Notes under the pieces: model-generated | What the model was told of the DNA's origin: nothing | Databases searched by the model: none | The model's input: only the letters and a program-made list of their open reading frames with translations | Part shown: piece after piece, positions 40,441 through 51,259 of the stretch | Layout of the letters: every line of letters begins with the position of its first letter | How positions within the stretch are numbered: the stretch's first letter is position 1 | Origin: Escherichia sp. MOD1-EC7003 | GTDB taxonomy: Bacteria; Pseudomonadota; Gammaproteobacteria; Enterobacterales; Enterobacteriaceae | Direction: 5' to 3' | NCBI RefSeq assembly: GCF_002965065.1 | Contig: NZ_PTRE01000092.1 | Span: forward strand, 1-64,000 | Length of the DNA stretch: 64,000 bases | Program-made: the position numbers and the translations under genes

Positions 40441-41741
40441 TGGATAGTTATATCGCGCTTACACTGTTTGGCTGTTTTTTTGTGCTGGTCTTTCTTGGTG
40501 TGCCCATTTCGTTCTCAATCGGTATTGCGACTGTAGCTTCAATGCTTTTGATGTTTCCCTGGGATATCGCGGCAATCACTGTTTCGCAACGACTGGCGAA
40601 TGGACTGGATAACTTTGCCCTGTTGGCAATCCCCTTTTTCATCTTTGCCGGTACGCTGATGAACAGCGGCGGTATTGCGATACGTTTGATTAACCTCGCC
40701 CAGGTAATGGTTGGCCGCGTTCCAGGTTCGCTTGGTCATGTGAACGTCCTGGCGAATATGATGTTTGGTTCCATTTCTGGTTCAGCCGTTGCGGCAGCTG
40801 CTGCCGTTGGTGGCACACTTAATCCCATTCAGACCAAAGAAGGTTATGATCCGGCATTTTCTACCGCTGTAAACGTCTCATCCTGTATTACTGGATTACT
40901 GATACCGCCCTCAAACGTGTTAATTGTGTTTTCCCTGACAGCTGGCGGCGTTTCTGTAGCATCGCTATTTATGGCGGGATATTTGCCAGGGATCTTAATG
41001 GGTCTCGCGGTAACGATAGTCTGCGGCATTATTGCTAAACGCCGTGGCTACCCGCTTTCAGAAAGAGCAACCTTTGCTCAGGCCTGTAAAGCGTTTCTGG
41101 ATGCCTTACCAAGTTTGCTTCTAGTGTTCATTGTGATGGGCGGCATTCTGGGCGGCATTTTTACCGCAACTGAAGCGTCAGCAATTGCCGTTGTCTACAC
41201 ATTTATTCTCTCGGTGCTGATTTATCGGGAAGTAAAATGGCGCGACTTACCCAAACTGATTCTGGAATCGGTTGTTACCACTTCGATTGTATTACTGTTG
41301 ATCGGTTTTTCCGTGGGCATGTCCTGGGCAATGACCAATGCTGATATTCCTTATATGATCAGCGATGCATTGATGGGGATTTCTGATAACCCACTGATCA
41401 TATTGCTGCTGATTAATATCGTCTTATTAATTGTCGGCATCTTTATGGACATGACACCGGCTGTACTAATCTTTACACCGATCTTCTTGCCGATTGCACA
41501 AGAGCTGGGAATGGACCCTGTACATTTCGGTATTATGATGGTGGCCAACCTTTGTATTGGGCTGTTAACACCGCCGGTGGGTAGTGCGCTATTTGTTGGT
41601 TGTTCTATCTCGGGTGTGAAGATTCAACATTTAATCAAACCATTGCTGCCATTTTATGCTGCATTGCTAGTAGCGTTGATGATGATCACTTACATTCCGC
41701 AAATATCCTTATTCATTCCACAGCTATTAGGGCTAATGTAA
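40440..41741 (+). CDS. TRAP transporter large membrane subunit (DctM)
   Basis: A 433-residue secondary-transporter subunit with about 12 membrane spans, using a sodium gradient in characterised members. LGVPISFSIG, the AIPFFIFAGTLMNSGG and GSISGSAVAAAAAVG motifs are typical of DctM/SiaM. It is coupled to DctQ through TAATG. After it the sequence TTGCCGGATAA / TTATCCGGCAA (41751-41779) forms a hairpin that ends the operon. Confidence 0.92.
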   Translation: MDSYIALTLFGCFFVLVFLGVPISFSIGIATVASMLLMFPWDIAAITVSQRLANGLDNFALLAIPFFIFAGTLMNSGGIAIRLINLAQVMVGRVPGSLGHVNVLANMMFGSISGSAVAAAAAVGGTLNPIQTKEGYDPAFSTAVNVSSCITGLLIPPSNVLIVFSLTAGGVSVASLFMAGYLPGILMGLAVTIVCGIIAKRRGYPLSERATFAQACKAFLDALPSLLLVFIVMGGILGGIFTATEASAIAVVYTFILSVLIYREVKWRDLPKLILESVVTTSIVLLLIGFSVGMSWAMTNADIPYMISDALMGISDNPLIILLLINIVLLIVGIFMDMTPAVLIFTPIFLPIAQELGMDPVHFGIMMVANLCIGLLTPPVGSALFVGCSISGVKIQHLIKPLLPFYAALLVALMMITYIPQISLFIPQLLGLM

Positions 41742-41748
41742 AAAATAA

Positions 41749-41781
41749 TTTGCCGGATAACTTTTATATTATCCGGCAAAG
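41749..41781. terminator. hairpin between dctM and yggM
   Basis: Inverted repeat TTTGCCGGATAA / TTATCCGGCAAA separates convergent dctM and yggM and could end both transcripts. Confidence 0.6.
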
Positions 41782-41795
41782 GTACTTAACATGAG

Positions 41796-42803
41796 TTACT
41801 TAATCACCCCATTGCGCCGCAATTGTTCGGTATCTTTTTTCCAGCGTTCATTAGCCTGATTGATATCGTCAATTTTCATCAAAATCGTGACTTTTTCACG
41901 GTTTATTTCTGAAACTTTCATCGTTAACGGATACTGCCCTTTCTCAAGGTTTGCCCAGTCATCCTGCAATTTACGGCTGAGTTTTTGTGATTGCAGAAAA
42001 GTCTGTCGCCGTTGTTCGTTGATATCGAAATCTCTTTTCTGCTGAATAGGCACTTCATAGCACTCTTCACTCTGTTTATGGCATGCCGCAAGCGCTGGTT
42101 GATAGACCTCTTTGTCATATTTAGCAACGAATGCCTCGCTATCATTCTGTTTATTAAACTCATCACGCTGTTGATGAATTTTTTTAAAGGCGTCTTCGCG
42201 GGTCATTTGCTTGCCGTTTGCATCTTTTCCCCAATATGCATCCGCTGCTTTCTGCGCCGCCACCATTTTCTTATCAAGCTCTTTCACTTCCTTTTCCAGC
42301 TCAGGAATCGAGTTCTTCTGGTTATTCAACGCAGACTCAAGCTGACTAAAGCGATAATTGAAATCTTCGCTATTCACGATCAGATATTTATTATTCGTTT
42401 TGATATCGTCGATCACCCGTCCACGATCGCTGGCTGCCGCCTGAAAAGAGTAAAAGTTCACCGTCCAGCCAGATGCAGGCGTTCCTTTACTGGTTAACAT
42501 CGCCGAGAATTTTACCGGTTTATCTTTCGTCCAGGTCTGTTCGAGCAGTTCGTAATCTGTCAGTTGACCGACCCAGGTATAGAGATCATCGCTGGAAGAG
42601 ACATCGCCCTCTGCCGACCAGGTGGCCTGATTACCTTTTACATCAAGGTTTTTTACGTTGATGGCATCAAGTTTGAGAATGCCGTGATACTGCTTTTTGA
42701 ATTGATCTTTTAAGACATTTTCAGTTGGCGGTTCGCCATCTGCCCAGACATTACCAGACATCAACATAAGCAGCGCTGTGCCGACAATCCATTGCTTTTT
42801 CAC
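41796..42803 (-). CDS. yggM: periplasmic protein YggM (DUF1202)
   Basis: A 335-residue exported protein with a signal peptide cut after NVWA. The mature domain has two long charged helices; a coiled coil around LNNQKNSIPELEKEVKELDK (about 165-215) is visible. The N-terminal part resembles a small beta/alpha fold. Function is unknown. It lies directly upstream of ansB in the transcription direction, separated by the ansB terminator. Confidence 0.88.
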   Translation of the reverse strand: MKKQWIVGTALLMLMSGNVWADGEPPTENVLKDQFKKQYHGILKLDAINVKNLDVKGNQATWSAEGDVSSSDDLYTWVGQLTDYELLEQTWTKDKPVKFSAMLTSKGTPASGWTVNFYSFQAAASDRGRVIDDIKTNNKYLIVNSEDFNYRFSQLESALNNQKNSIPELEKEVKELDKKMVAAQKAADAYWGKDANGKQMTREDAFKKIHQQRDEFNKQNDSEAFVAKYDKEVYQPALAACHKQSEECYEVPIQQKRDFDINEQRRQTFLQSQKLSRKLQDDWANLEKGQYPLTMKVSEINREKVTILMKIDDINQANERWKKDTEQLRRNGVIK

Positions 42804-42886
42804 CCGAAAACCCTCGTGCGTAATAATTTATTCTAGTGATTATCATCAAGGTAATAAAAATTAGCAATGGACGTGAGTCTGAAGTG

Positions 42887-42914
42887 AAAAAGCCCCGGCA
42901 CAATACCGGGGCGA
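42887..42914 (-). terminator. ansB terminator
   Basis: Minus-strand stem GCCCCGG / CCGGGGC with an ATTGTG-type loop and a trailing TTTTT, just past the ansB stop. Confidence 0.9.
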
Positions 42915-42919
42915 GGTGA

Positions 42920-43966
42920 TTAGTACTGATTGAAGATCTGCTGGATCTGCTGCGGATCTTTGGTTTGCGTCAGAGCCAGTTGCAGCAGAACGCGCGCTTT
43001 TTGCGGGTTCAACGTGCCAGAGGCGACGAAGCCGTATTTCGCATCATCCACTTCGGCATCCTGAGTGGTAGCGCCCGTCGGTACGCGGGAAGAACGCACG
43101 ACCGCAGTGCCATTTTTCGCGGCGGTTGCCAACGTGTCGAACACGGATTTATACAGGTTGCCGTTACCCACACCGGCGCTTACGATGCCGTCATAACCTG
43201 CATCAACCAGGGCTTTAGCCGGAAGATCAGATGCATTAGCGTAGTTATAAACGATGCCGACTTTCGGCAGCTCATTCAGCTTAGAGACATCGAATGGCGT
43301 ATCGCTGGTGTGCTTACGTGCCGGGGTACGCTGGTAGTCAATCTTACCGTTGTGAATGTAACCCAACGGACCGTAGTTAACAGACTTGAAGGTCGCTACG
43401 TCTGTGGTGTTGGTTTTGGTAACGTCACGGCCATCAAGCACGGTGTCGTTCATCACCACCAGCACGCCACGATTAGCGGAGGCTTTATCAGCTGCGGTCA
43501 CTACTGCGTTATACAGGTTGAATGGGCCGTCTGCGCTCATGGACGTGGACGGGCGCATTGCGCCGACCATCACCACCGGTTTGTCGCATTTCACCGTCAG
43601 GTCGAGGAAGTAAGCAGTTTCTTCCATCGTGTCAGTACCGTGGGTAATGACGAAGCCGTCGGTTTTATCGCAGTCGGTATTAATTTTTTTCGCCAGTGTT
43701 AGCCAGACATTATCGTTCATGTCCTGGGAGCCGATATTCACTACCTGCTCGCCTTTAACGTTCGCAATGTCCTTCAGTTGCGGCACCGCATTAACCAGAT
43801 TTTCTACGCCAACTTTACCCGCGGTGTAGTTAGATTTGGTTGCGGAGTCACCGCCACCAGCAATGGTCCCGCCGGTGGCTAAAATGGTGATATTGGGTAA
43901 TGCCAATGCTGCACCACTAAAACCCATAACCAGTGCGGCAAGTGCCGTCTTTTTGAAAAACTCCAT
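42920..43966 (-). CDS. ansB: periplasmic L-asparaginase II
   Basis: High-affinity asparaginase hydrolysing asparagine to aspartate and ammonia. It has 348 residues including a 22-residue signal peptide. Active-site threonines lie in ILATGGTIAGGG (mature Thr12) and VITHGTDTMEETA (Thr89, Asp90, with nearby Lys). The start is the ATG at 43966 with GGAGGAATAAA upstream; the nine-codon longer frame is rejected. The K-12 gene is induced anaerobically by FNR together with CRP. Confidence 0.98.
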   Translation of the reverse strand: MEFFKKTALAALVMGFSGAALALPNITILATGGTIAGGGDSATKSNYTAGKVGVENLVNAVPQLKDIANVKGEQVVNIGSQDMNDNVWLTLAKKINTDCDKTDGFVITHGTDTMEETAYFLDLTVKCDKPVVMVGAMRPSTSMSADGPFNLYNAVVTAADKASANRGVLVVMNDTVLDGRDVTKTNTTDVATFKSVNYGPLGYIHNGKIDYQRTPARKHTSDTPFDVSKLNELPKVGIVYNYANASDLPAKALVDAGYDGIVSAGVGNGNLYKSVFDTLATAAKNGTAVVRSSRVPTGATTQDAEVDDAKYGFVASGTLNPQKARVLLQLALTQTKDPQQIQQIFNQY

Positions 43967-44023
43967 TTTATTCCTCCAGTTACGTGAACTCAACGCATTA
44001 TCCCTTAGCTTTGTATGGGAAGT

Positions 44024-44037
44024 TTGACGTTAAACAA
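44024..44037. promoter_or_regulatory. FNR-like site upstream of ansB
   Basis: TTGACGTTAAACAA has the TTGnnnnnnnnCAA outline of an FNR box and lies about 60 bases before the ansB start. FNR and CRP co-activation of ansB is established; the exact site is inferred here. Confidence 0.55.
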
Positions 44038-44141
44038 TTTACAACGTGAATATATTTTGGAGATCTACAAAGTTAGAGGCAGGTAACAAAACGAAGAATT
44101 AAACGGCATAAAAAAGTATTATGCCGTCTTAAAATAGAGGA

Positions 44142-44861
44142 TTATTTCAAATTCCCGACCAGGGCTTTGCGGCTATCTTCCAGAGTCACAACACGGCTAC
44201 AGACATCTTTGCCAAACTGCTGGAAATCCTTTTCCTGTTTTTTCCACTCGGTTTGGATTGAGGATTGCAGCCCCCCCAGGCTTCCCAGCACGTTCTGTAA
44301 TGGGTTACCGCCGCTTTTCAGCACCGCTTTCGCGCCCATTTCATTAATGCTGTCTTGTAAAATTCCCCCCATTGCCTGATTCACTAATTGCTGGCCTTCG
44401 GCGCGAACCTGATCAATGGCTTTATAGTGAAACGTCAGGCCATCGCTGCGCGTTTCGATAATGCGGTTCATCTGCTCTTTCAACTGCGCATCAAGTTTGG
44501 TCAGACGGCTGCGCATTTTGCTGTTTTCGCCCATCTCCTGAACGATAATTTTATCCAGCGAGACGCGGGCTTTCTCGACGCGGCTTTTCGCGCCTTCATC
44601 AATCCACGGCAGCGTACTACGCAGTTCAGCCTGATAATCCTTCGCCTGCTCGCGCTGGGCGGCGTTCAGGGAATATTGCTTGCCGTTATACATCACGTTG
44701 CCGTCTGGCGTGATCACCAGATTGCCGTTTTCGCCCTTCACCTGCACAGTTTGCGGGCTGACAATCACATCGTCACGTGGCGTGACGCTGCACTGGTAGT
44801 CGGCGTGAGCGGTCATTGCCGTCACTGAAAGTGCTGCCGCCAGAAGCATTTTGCGCATCAT
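44142..44861 (-). CDS. yggN: periplasmic protein YggN (DUF2884)
   Basis: A 239-residue exported protein, signal peptide cleaved after AHA. The mature domain starts DYQCSVTPRDDVI and has a long helical region near 80-170. Function unknown. It is a monocistronic gene, and its 5' side abuts the BIME array. Confidence 0.9.
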   Translation of the reverse strand: MMRKMLLAAALSVTAMTAHADYQCSVTPRDDVIVSPQTVQVKGENGNLVITPDGNVMYNGKQYSLNAAQREQAKDYQAELRSTLPWIDEGAKSRVEKARVSLDKIIVQEMGENSKMRSRLTKLDAQLKEQMNRIIETRSDGLTFHYKAIDQVRAEGQQLVNQAMGGILQDSINEMGAKAVLKSGGNPLQNVLGSLGGLQSSIQTEWKKQEKDFQQFGKDVCSRVVTLEDSRKALVGNLK

Positions 44862-44929
44862 AGTCTTCCCTCAAGAACAAATCAGGCCAGCATTTGCTGG
44901 CCCCAGATTGATAACAAAGTACACGTTAT

Positions 44930-45962
44930 CCATGCCGGATGCGGCGCGGCAAACGTCGCATCCGGCATCTGCACCGCTTCACTGGTGGATTCGGCGTAAA
45001 CGCCTTATCCACCCTACGTGTACATTCCGTAGGCCGGATAAGACGCGACAAGCGCCGCATCCGGCATCTGCACTGCTTCACTGGTGGATGCGGCGTGAAC
45101 GCCTTATCCACCCTACATGTGCTTTCCTGTAGGCCGGATAAGGCGCGGCAAGCGTCGCATCCGGCATCTGCACCGCGCCACTGGTGGATGCGGCGTAAAC
45201 GCCTTATCCACCCTACATGCACGTTCCGTAGGCCGGATAAGACGCAGCAAGCGCCGCATCCGGCATCTGCACCGCGCACTGGTGGATGCGGCGTAAACGC
45301 CTTATCCACCCTACGTGTGCTTTCCTGTAGGCCGGATAAGGCGCGACAAGCGCCGCATCCGGCATCTGCACCGCGCCACTGGTGGATGCGGCGTAAACGC
45401 CTTATCCACCTTACGTGTGCTTTCCCGTAGGCCGGATAATGCGCGGCAAGCGCCGCATCCGGCATTTGCACCGCGGCACTGGTGGATGCGGCGTGAACGC
45501 CTTATCCACCCTACATGTACGTTCCGTAGGCCGGATAAGACGCGGCAAGCGCCGCATCCGGCATCTGCACCGCTTCACTGGTGGATGCGGCGTAAACGCC
45601 TTATCCACCCTACGTGTGCTTTCCTGTAGGCCGGATAAGGCGCGACAAGCGCCGCATCCGGCATCTGCACCGCGCCACTGGTGGATGCGGCGTAAACGCC
45701 TTATCCACCCTACATGTGCGTTCCGTAGGCCGGATAAGGCGCGGCAAGCGCCGCATCCGGCATTTGCACCGCGCCACCGGTGGATGCGGCGTAAACGCCT
45801 TATCCACCCTACATGTGCAATCCCGTAGGCCGGATAAGACGCGGCAAGCGCCGCATCCGGCATCTGCACCGCTTCACTGGTGGATGCGGCGTAAACGCCT
45901 TATCCACCCTACATGTACAATCCCGTAATTCCGTAGGTCTGATAAGCGTAGCGCATCAGACA
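44930..45962. repeat. expanded BIME array: about nine 99-100 bp units
   Basis: The string GTAGGCCGGATAAG starts at 45029, 45129, 45228, 45327, 45427, 45526, 45626, 45725 and 45825, a period alternating 99 and 100. Each unit has two opposing REPs: the GTAGGCCGGATAAG...GCCGCATCCGGC type and the TGGATGCGGCG...AACGCCTTATCCACC type, joined by a short CATCTGCACCGC-like linker. A partial unit lies at the left end, and a different REP (GGTCTGATAAGCGTAGCGCATCAG) closes the right end. The array is extragenic, between yggN and yggL. Confidence 0.93.
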
Positions 45963-45993
45963 GTTTTGCATTTGTCATCGCCCGTATGCTTTA

Positions 45994-46320
45994 TTAGTCC
46001 CACCAAACGTCGAAAAGTTCGCTGGTGCGTACCTCTTCCAGTTTGCGTTCTTCCAGCCACTTACGCACAATCGCCTGGTGCTCTTCGGTGCATTTGCCGA
46101 TTTCCTGCATGCAGAGCAGACCTTCCCAGGCCAGATAACCGCTGCCGTCAAAGGCCAGTTTGTTCGGCTCGATAACCTCGTTAATAAAATCATCAACGGT
46201 TTTATCAATCTGTTCTTCCGATGTACCATCCGGGAATCGCCATGCCACCGAAAATCCTAATTCCTGGAATTCGTCGATGTGCATTTTTTTACGCAGACGA
46301 CGGCTACGGTTCTTTGCCAT
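45994..46320 (-). CDS. yggL: YggL (ribosome-associated DUF469 protein)
   Basis: A 108-residue basic-to-acidic protein from [17 protein letters not shown]469 family, reported to bind the 50S subunit. The open frame extends ten codons upstream into trmB; the ATG at 46320 is the family start and overlaps the trmB stop as TAATG. Confidence 0.92.
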   Translation of the reverse strand: MAKNRSRRLRKKMHIDEFQELGFSVAWRFPDGTSEEQIDKTVDDFINEVIEPNKLAFDGSGYLAWEGLLCMQEIGKCTEEHQAIVRKWLEERKLEEVRTSELFDVWWD

Positions 46321-47039
46321 TATTTCACCCTCTCGAACATTAAGTCCCATACTCCGTGACCAAGACGATGACCACGTTGTTCAAATTTCGTCACCGGACG
46401 TGATGCCGGACGCGGAACGTAATCATTGCTCTCCGACAGGTTGTTATAACCGTCAATAGAAGACATCACGTCGAGCATATGTTCCGCATAAGGTTCCCAG
46501 TCGGTCGCCATATGAAATACGCCCCCCAGTTGCAGTTTGCTTTTTACCAGTTCGGCAAACGGCACCTGAACGATACGGCGTTTATTATGGCGAGCTTTGT
46601 GCCACGGGTCAGGGAAAAAGAGCTGCACCATGCGCAATGAATTGTCAGGAATCATTTTATGCAGCACTTCAACCGCATCGTGACACATCACACGCAGGTT
46701 GCTTAAGCTCTCTTCATGCGCAGAAGCCAGGCACGCACCAACACCCGGTGAATGCACTTCAATGCCGAGGAAGTCCTGCTCGGGGCGATCTTTGGCCATT
46801 GCCACCAGCGACGCCCCCATGCCAAAACCAATCTCAAGCGTCACTGGCGCTTCACGGCCAAAAAGCACAGGGAAATCCAGCATATCTTCGCTGAACTCAA
46901 CGCCCATCACCGGCCAGTAGTTTTCCAGCGCATGTTCCTGGCCTTTGGTCAGTCGCCCCTGGCGGCGCACAAAACTACGGATACGGCGCAGCGGGCGGCC
47001 GTTTTCATCAAATTCCGCTGAGATGACGTCGTTTTTCAT
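46320..47039 (-). CDS. trmB: tRNA (guanine-46-N7)-methyltransferase
   Basis: SAM-dependent methyltransferase of 239 residues that modifies G46 of tRNAs. [11 protein letters not shown] near 70 is the SAM-binding motif I, and [15 protein letters not shown] (about 142-156) is the TrmB signature with catalytic Asp. It is co-translated with yggL and divergent from mutY. Confidence 0.97.
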   Translation of the reverse strand: MKNDVISAEFDENGRPLRRIRSFVRRQGRLTKGQEHALENYWPVMGVEFSEDMLDFPVLFGREAPVTLEIGFGMGASLVAMAKDRPEQDFLGIEVHSPGVGACLASAHEESLSNLRVMCHDAVEVLHKMIPDNSLRMVQLFFPDPWHKARHNKRRIVQVPFAELVKSKLQLGGVFHMATDWEPYAEHMLDVMSSIDGYNNLSESNDYVPRPASRPVTKFEQRGHRLGHGVWDLMFERVK

Positions 47040-47199
47040 AAAGATTTAGTCGCTTGTGAAAGTGTTCTGAAAACGGGCATTATCCAAAGTTAGTTGTCGG
47101 ATGCAAGCATGATAAGGCCGTATCTGCGGAAAGTTCCGGTTTACACCCTGCCGTCGCTGTGCTGCAATCTTGCCCCCAACAACAGTGAATTCGGTGACC

Positions 47200-48252
47200 A
47201 TGCAAGCGTCGCAATTTTCAGCCCAGGTTCTGGACTGGTACGATAAATACGGGCGAAAAACTCTGCCCTGGCAAATTGACAAGACGCCCTACAAAGTATG
47301 GCTCTCAGAAGTGATGTTGCAACAAACTCAGGTTGCGACCGTTATCCCCTATTTTGAACGCTTTATGGCGCGCTTCCCGACGGTGACCGATCTCGCCAAT
47401 GCGCCGCTCGACGAAGTTCTCCACTTGTGGACCGGCCTTGGCTATTACGCCCGCGCGCGCAATCTGCATAAAGCGGCACAGCAAGTTGCCACCTTACACG
47501 GCGGTAAATTCCCGGAAACCTTTGAAGAAGTCGCTGCGCTGCCGGGCGTCGGGCGTTCCACCGCAGGCGCAATTCTCTCGCTTTCTCTGGGTAAGCACTT
47601 TCCGATTCTCGACGGTAACGTCAAACGGGTGCTGGCACGCTGCTATGCTGTAAGCGGCTGGCCTGGGAAAAAAGAGGTCGAGAATAAACTGTGGAGTTTG
47701 AGCGAGCAGGTGACGCCAGCTGTCGGCGTAGAGCGCTTTAATCAGGCGATGATGGATTTGGGCGCGATGATTTGCACGCGTTCAAAGCCGAAATGTTCGC
47801 TCTGTCCGCTACAAAACGGGTGTATTGCCGCCGCCAACAATAGCTGGTCACTTTATCCGGGCAAAAAACCGAAACAGACGCTACCGGAGCGTACTGGCTA
47901 CTTTCTGCTGTTACAGCACGAAGATGAAGTATTGCTGGCACAGCGTCCACCGAGCGGATTGTGGGGCGGGTTATACTGTTTCCCGCAGTTTGCCGATGAA
48001 GAAAGTTTGCGGCAATGGCTGGCGCAACGGCAGATCGCTGCCGATAACCTGACGCAACTGACCGCGTTTCGCCATACCTTCAGCCATTTCCACTTAGATA
48101 TTGTGCCTATGTGGCTTCCCGTGTCGTCATTCACCGGCTGCATGGATGAAGGCAATGCGCTCTGGTATAACTTAGCGCAACCGCCGTCAGTTGGCCTGGC
48201 GGCTCCCGTGGAGCGTTTGTTACAGCAGTTACGCACTGGCGCGCCGGTTTAG
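47200..48252 (+). CDS. mutY: adenine DNA glycosylase
   Basis: Removes adenine mispaired with 8-oxoguanine. 350 residues. Catalytic Glu37 lies in [10 protein letters not shown], and Asp138 in [10 protein letters not shown] follows the helix-hairpin-helix [10 protein letters not shown]. The cluster motif is [17 protein letters not shown], and the C-terminal NUDIX-like domain recognises 8-oxoG. The ten-codon extension to 47170 is rejected. It starts the mutY-yggX-mltC-nupG run. Confidence 0.98.
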   Translation: MQASQFSAQVLDWYDKYGRKTLPWQIDKTPYKVWLSEVMLQQTQVATVIPYFERFMARFPTVTDLANAPLDEVLHLWTGLGYYARARNLHKAAQQVATLHGGKFPETFEEVAALPGVGRSTAGAILSLSLGKHFPILDGNVKRVLARCYAVSGWPGKKEVENKLWSLSEQVTPAVGVERFNQAMMDLGAMICTRSKPKCSLCPLQNGCIAAANNSWSLYPGKKPKQTLPERTGYFLLLQHEDEVLLAQRPPSGLWGGLYCFPQFADEESLRQWLAQRQIAADNLTQLTAFRHTFSHFHLDIVPMWLPVSSFTGCMDEGNALWYNLAQPPSVGLAAPVERLLQQLRTGAPV

Positions 48253-48276
48253 CGCGTGAGTCGATAAAGAGGATGA

Positions 48277-48555
<279 letters not shown>

Positions 48556-48592
48556 AGACAGTGCCGGAGTACGCCTCCGGCAACTTGCATAA

Positions 48593-49699
<1,107 letters not shown>

Positions 49700-49740
49700 T
49701 TCCACTTACCGCCCCTGACGATGCTCAGGGATGGCAAAAG

Positions 49741-49805
49741 TGTTACCTACATCACAATTTTGTTTTGCAAATTGGGAATGTTTGCAATTATTTGCCACAG
49801 GTAAC
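49741..49805 (+). promoter_or_regulatory. nupG regulatory region (CRP, CytR-type repeats)
   Basis: TGTTACCTACATCACA at 49741-49756 fits nine of ten CRP positions. Downstream, TTTGCAAATTGGG and GTTTGCAATTATTTGC contain spaced TTTGCA elements of the CytR/nucleoside regulon. The nucleoside control region is thus retained even though the gene start is changed. Confidence 0.5.
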
Positions 49806-49887
49806 AAAAAATCAGTCCGCGTAATTGATAGAATCGCATCATCTCGCACGGTCAAATGTGCTTTTTCAAACACTCATCCGCATCACG

Positions 49888-51102
49888 ATGTGGGGAAGTT
49901 GGTTGACGACCCTCGGCTCCTATATGTTTGTTACCCTGAAGTTTGACGGTGCTTCTATCGGCGCAGTTTATAGCTCACTGGGTATCGCCGCGGTCTTTAT
50001 GCCTGCGCTGCTGGGGATTGTGGCCGACAAATGGTTAAGTGCGAAATGGGTATATGCCATTTGTCACACCATCGGCGCTATCACGCTGTTCATGGCGGCA
50101 CAGGTCACGACGCCGGAGGCAATGTTCCTGGTGATATTGATAAACTCGTTTGCTTATATGCCAACGCTTGGGTTAATCAACACCATCTCCTACTATCGGC
50201 TGCAAAATGCCGGGATGGATATCGTGACGGATTTCCCGCCAATCCGTATCTGGGGCACCATCGGTTTTATCATGGCGATGTGGGTAGTGAGCCTGTCCGG
50301 TTTCGAATTAAGCCATATGCAGCTGTATATTGGCGCAGCTCTTTCTGCCGTTCTGGTTCTGTTTACCCTGACTCTGCCGCATATTCCGGTTGCTAAACAG
50401 CAAGCAAATCAGAGCTGGACAACCCTGCTGGGCCTCGATGCCTTCGCGCTGTTTAAAAACAAGCGTATGGCGATCTTCTTCATCTTCTCAATGCTGCTGG
50501 GCGCGGAACTGCAGATTACCAACATGTTCGGTAATACCTTCCTGCACAGCTTCGACAAAGATCCGATGTTTGCCAGCAGCTTCATCGTGCAGCATGCGTC
50601 AATCATCATGTCTATTTCGCAGATCTCTGAAACTCTGTTCATTCTGACCATCCCGTTCTTCTTAAGCCGCTACGGTATTAAGAACGTAATGATGATCAGT
50701 ATCGTGGCGTGGATACTGCGTTTTGCGCTGTTTGCTTACGGCGATCCGACTCCGTTCGGTACTGTACTGCTGGTACTGTCGATGATCGTTTACGGTTGCG
50801 CATTCGACTTCTTCAACATCTCTGGTTCGGTGTTTGTCGAAAAAGAAGTTAGCCCGGCAATTCGCGCCAGTGCACAAGGGATGTTCCTGATGATGACCAA
50901 CGGCTTCGGCTGTATCCTCGGTGGCATCGTGAGCGGTAAAGTTGTTGAGATGTACACCCAAAACGGCATTACCGACTGGCAGACCGTATGGCTGATTTTC
51001 GCGGGTTATTCCGTGGTTCTGGCCTTCGCGTTTATGGCGATGTTCAAATATAAGCACGTTCGTGTACCGGCAGGTACACAGACGGTTAGCAAAATTGCCT
51101 GA
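49888..51102 (+). CDS. nupG: nucleoside:proton symporter NupG with altered 5' end
   Basis: Inner-membrane nucleoside transporter of the NHS family. From WGSWLTTLGSYM onward the protein matches NupG to near the C-terminus. The standard 418-residue protein begins MNLKLQLKILSFLQFCLWGSW; those 17 residues and their ribosome site are missing here. The promoter-leader sequence instead runs straight into codon 18 (ATCACGATG then TGGGGAAG). Possible starts are the ATG at 49888 (404 residues, no ribosome site) or a TTG at 49825 (425). The first membrane span is shortened, so the gene may be silent. The C-terminus ends in KIA, encoded by the adjoining REP, rather than H. Confidence 0.75.
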   Translation: MWGSWLTTLGSYMFVTLKFDGASIGAVYSSLGIAAVFMPALLGIVADKWLSAKWVYAICHTIGAITLFMAAQVTTPEAMFLVILINSFAYMPTLGLINTISYYRLQNAGMDIVTDFPPIRIWGTIGFIMAMWVVSLSGFELSHMQLYIGAALSAVLVLFTLTLPHIPVAKQQANQSWTTLLGLDAFALFKNKRMAIFFIFSMLLGAELQITNMFGNTFLHSFDKDPMFASSFIVQHASIIMSISQISETLFILTIPFFLSRYGIKNVMMISIVAWILRFALFAYGDPTPFGTVLLVLSMIVYGCAFDFFNISGSVFVEKEVSPAIRASAQGMFLMMTNGFGCILGGIVSGKVVEMYTQNGITDWQTVWLIFAGYSVVLAFAFMAMFKYKHVRVPAGTQTVSKIA

Positions 51103-51200
51103 TGCGCTACGCTTATCAGGCCTACGTAATCTCTGCAATATATTGAAATTGCATGTTTTTGTAGGCCGGATAAGGCGTTCACGCCGCATCCGGCATGAAC
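51093..51200. repeat. REP pair after nupG
   Basis: GATGCGCTACGCTTATCAGGC at 51101 and the opposing AAGGCGTTCACGCCGCATCCGGC near 51171-51193 (quoted in part). The nupG stop TGA lies inside the first REP. Confidence 0.85.
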
Positions 51201-51224
51201 AACGCGCACTTTGTCAACAATATG

Positions 51225-51257
51225 AACGGGTCGCCAGACGGCGACCTGTTTTTTTAT
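51225..51257 (+). terminator. nupG/speC convergent terminator
   Basis: Stem GGTCGCC / GGCGACC with an AGAC loop, followed by TGTTTTTTTATT. It ends nupG transcription; the reverse strand has fewer T, so it serves speC less well. Confidence 0.85.
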
Positions 51258-51259
51258 TC

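Noticed and set aside
44926..45928. Several overlapping ORFs of 65-181 codons on both strands in the BIME array
   Set aside because: They arise because the repeat unit lacks stops in some frames; the translations merely repeat RRKRLIHPTC-like strings and are extragenic palindromes.
44930..45962. CRISPR array
   Set aside because: The regular 99/100 bp spacing invites this, but the repeats include the spacers, are palindromic REPs of K-12 type, and no cas gene is nearby.
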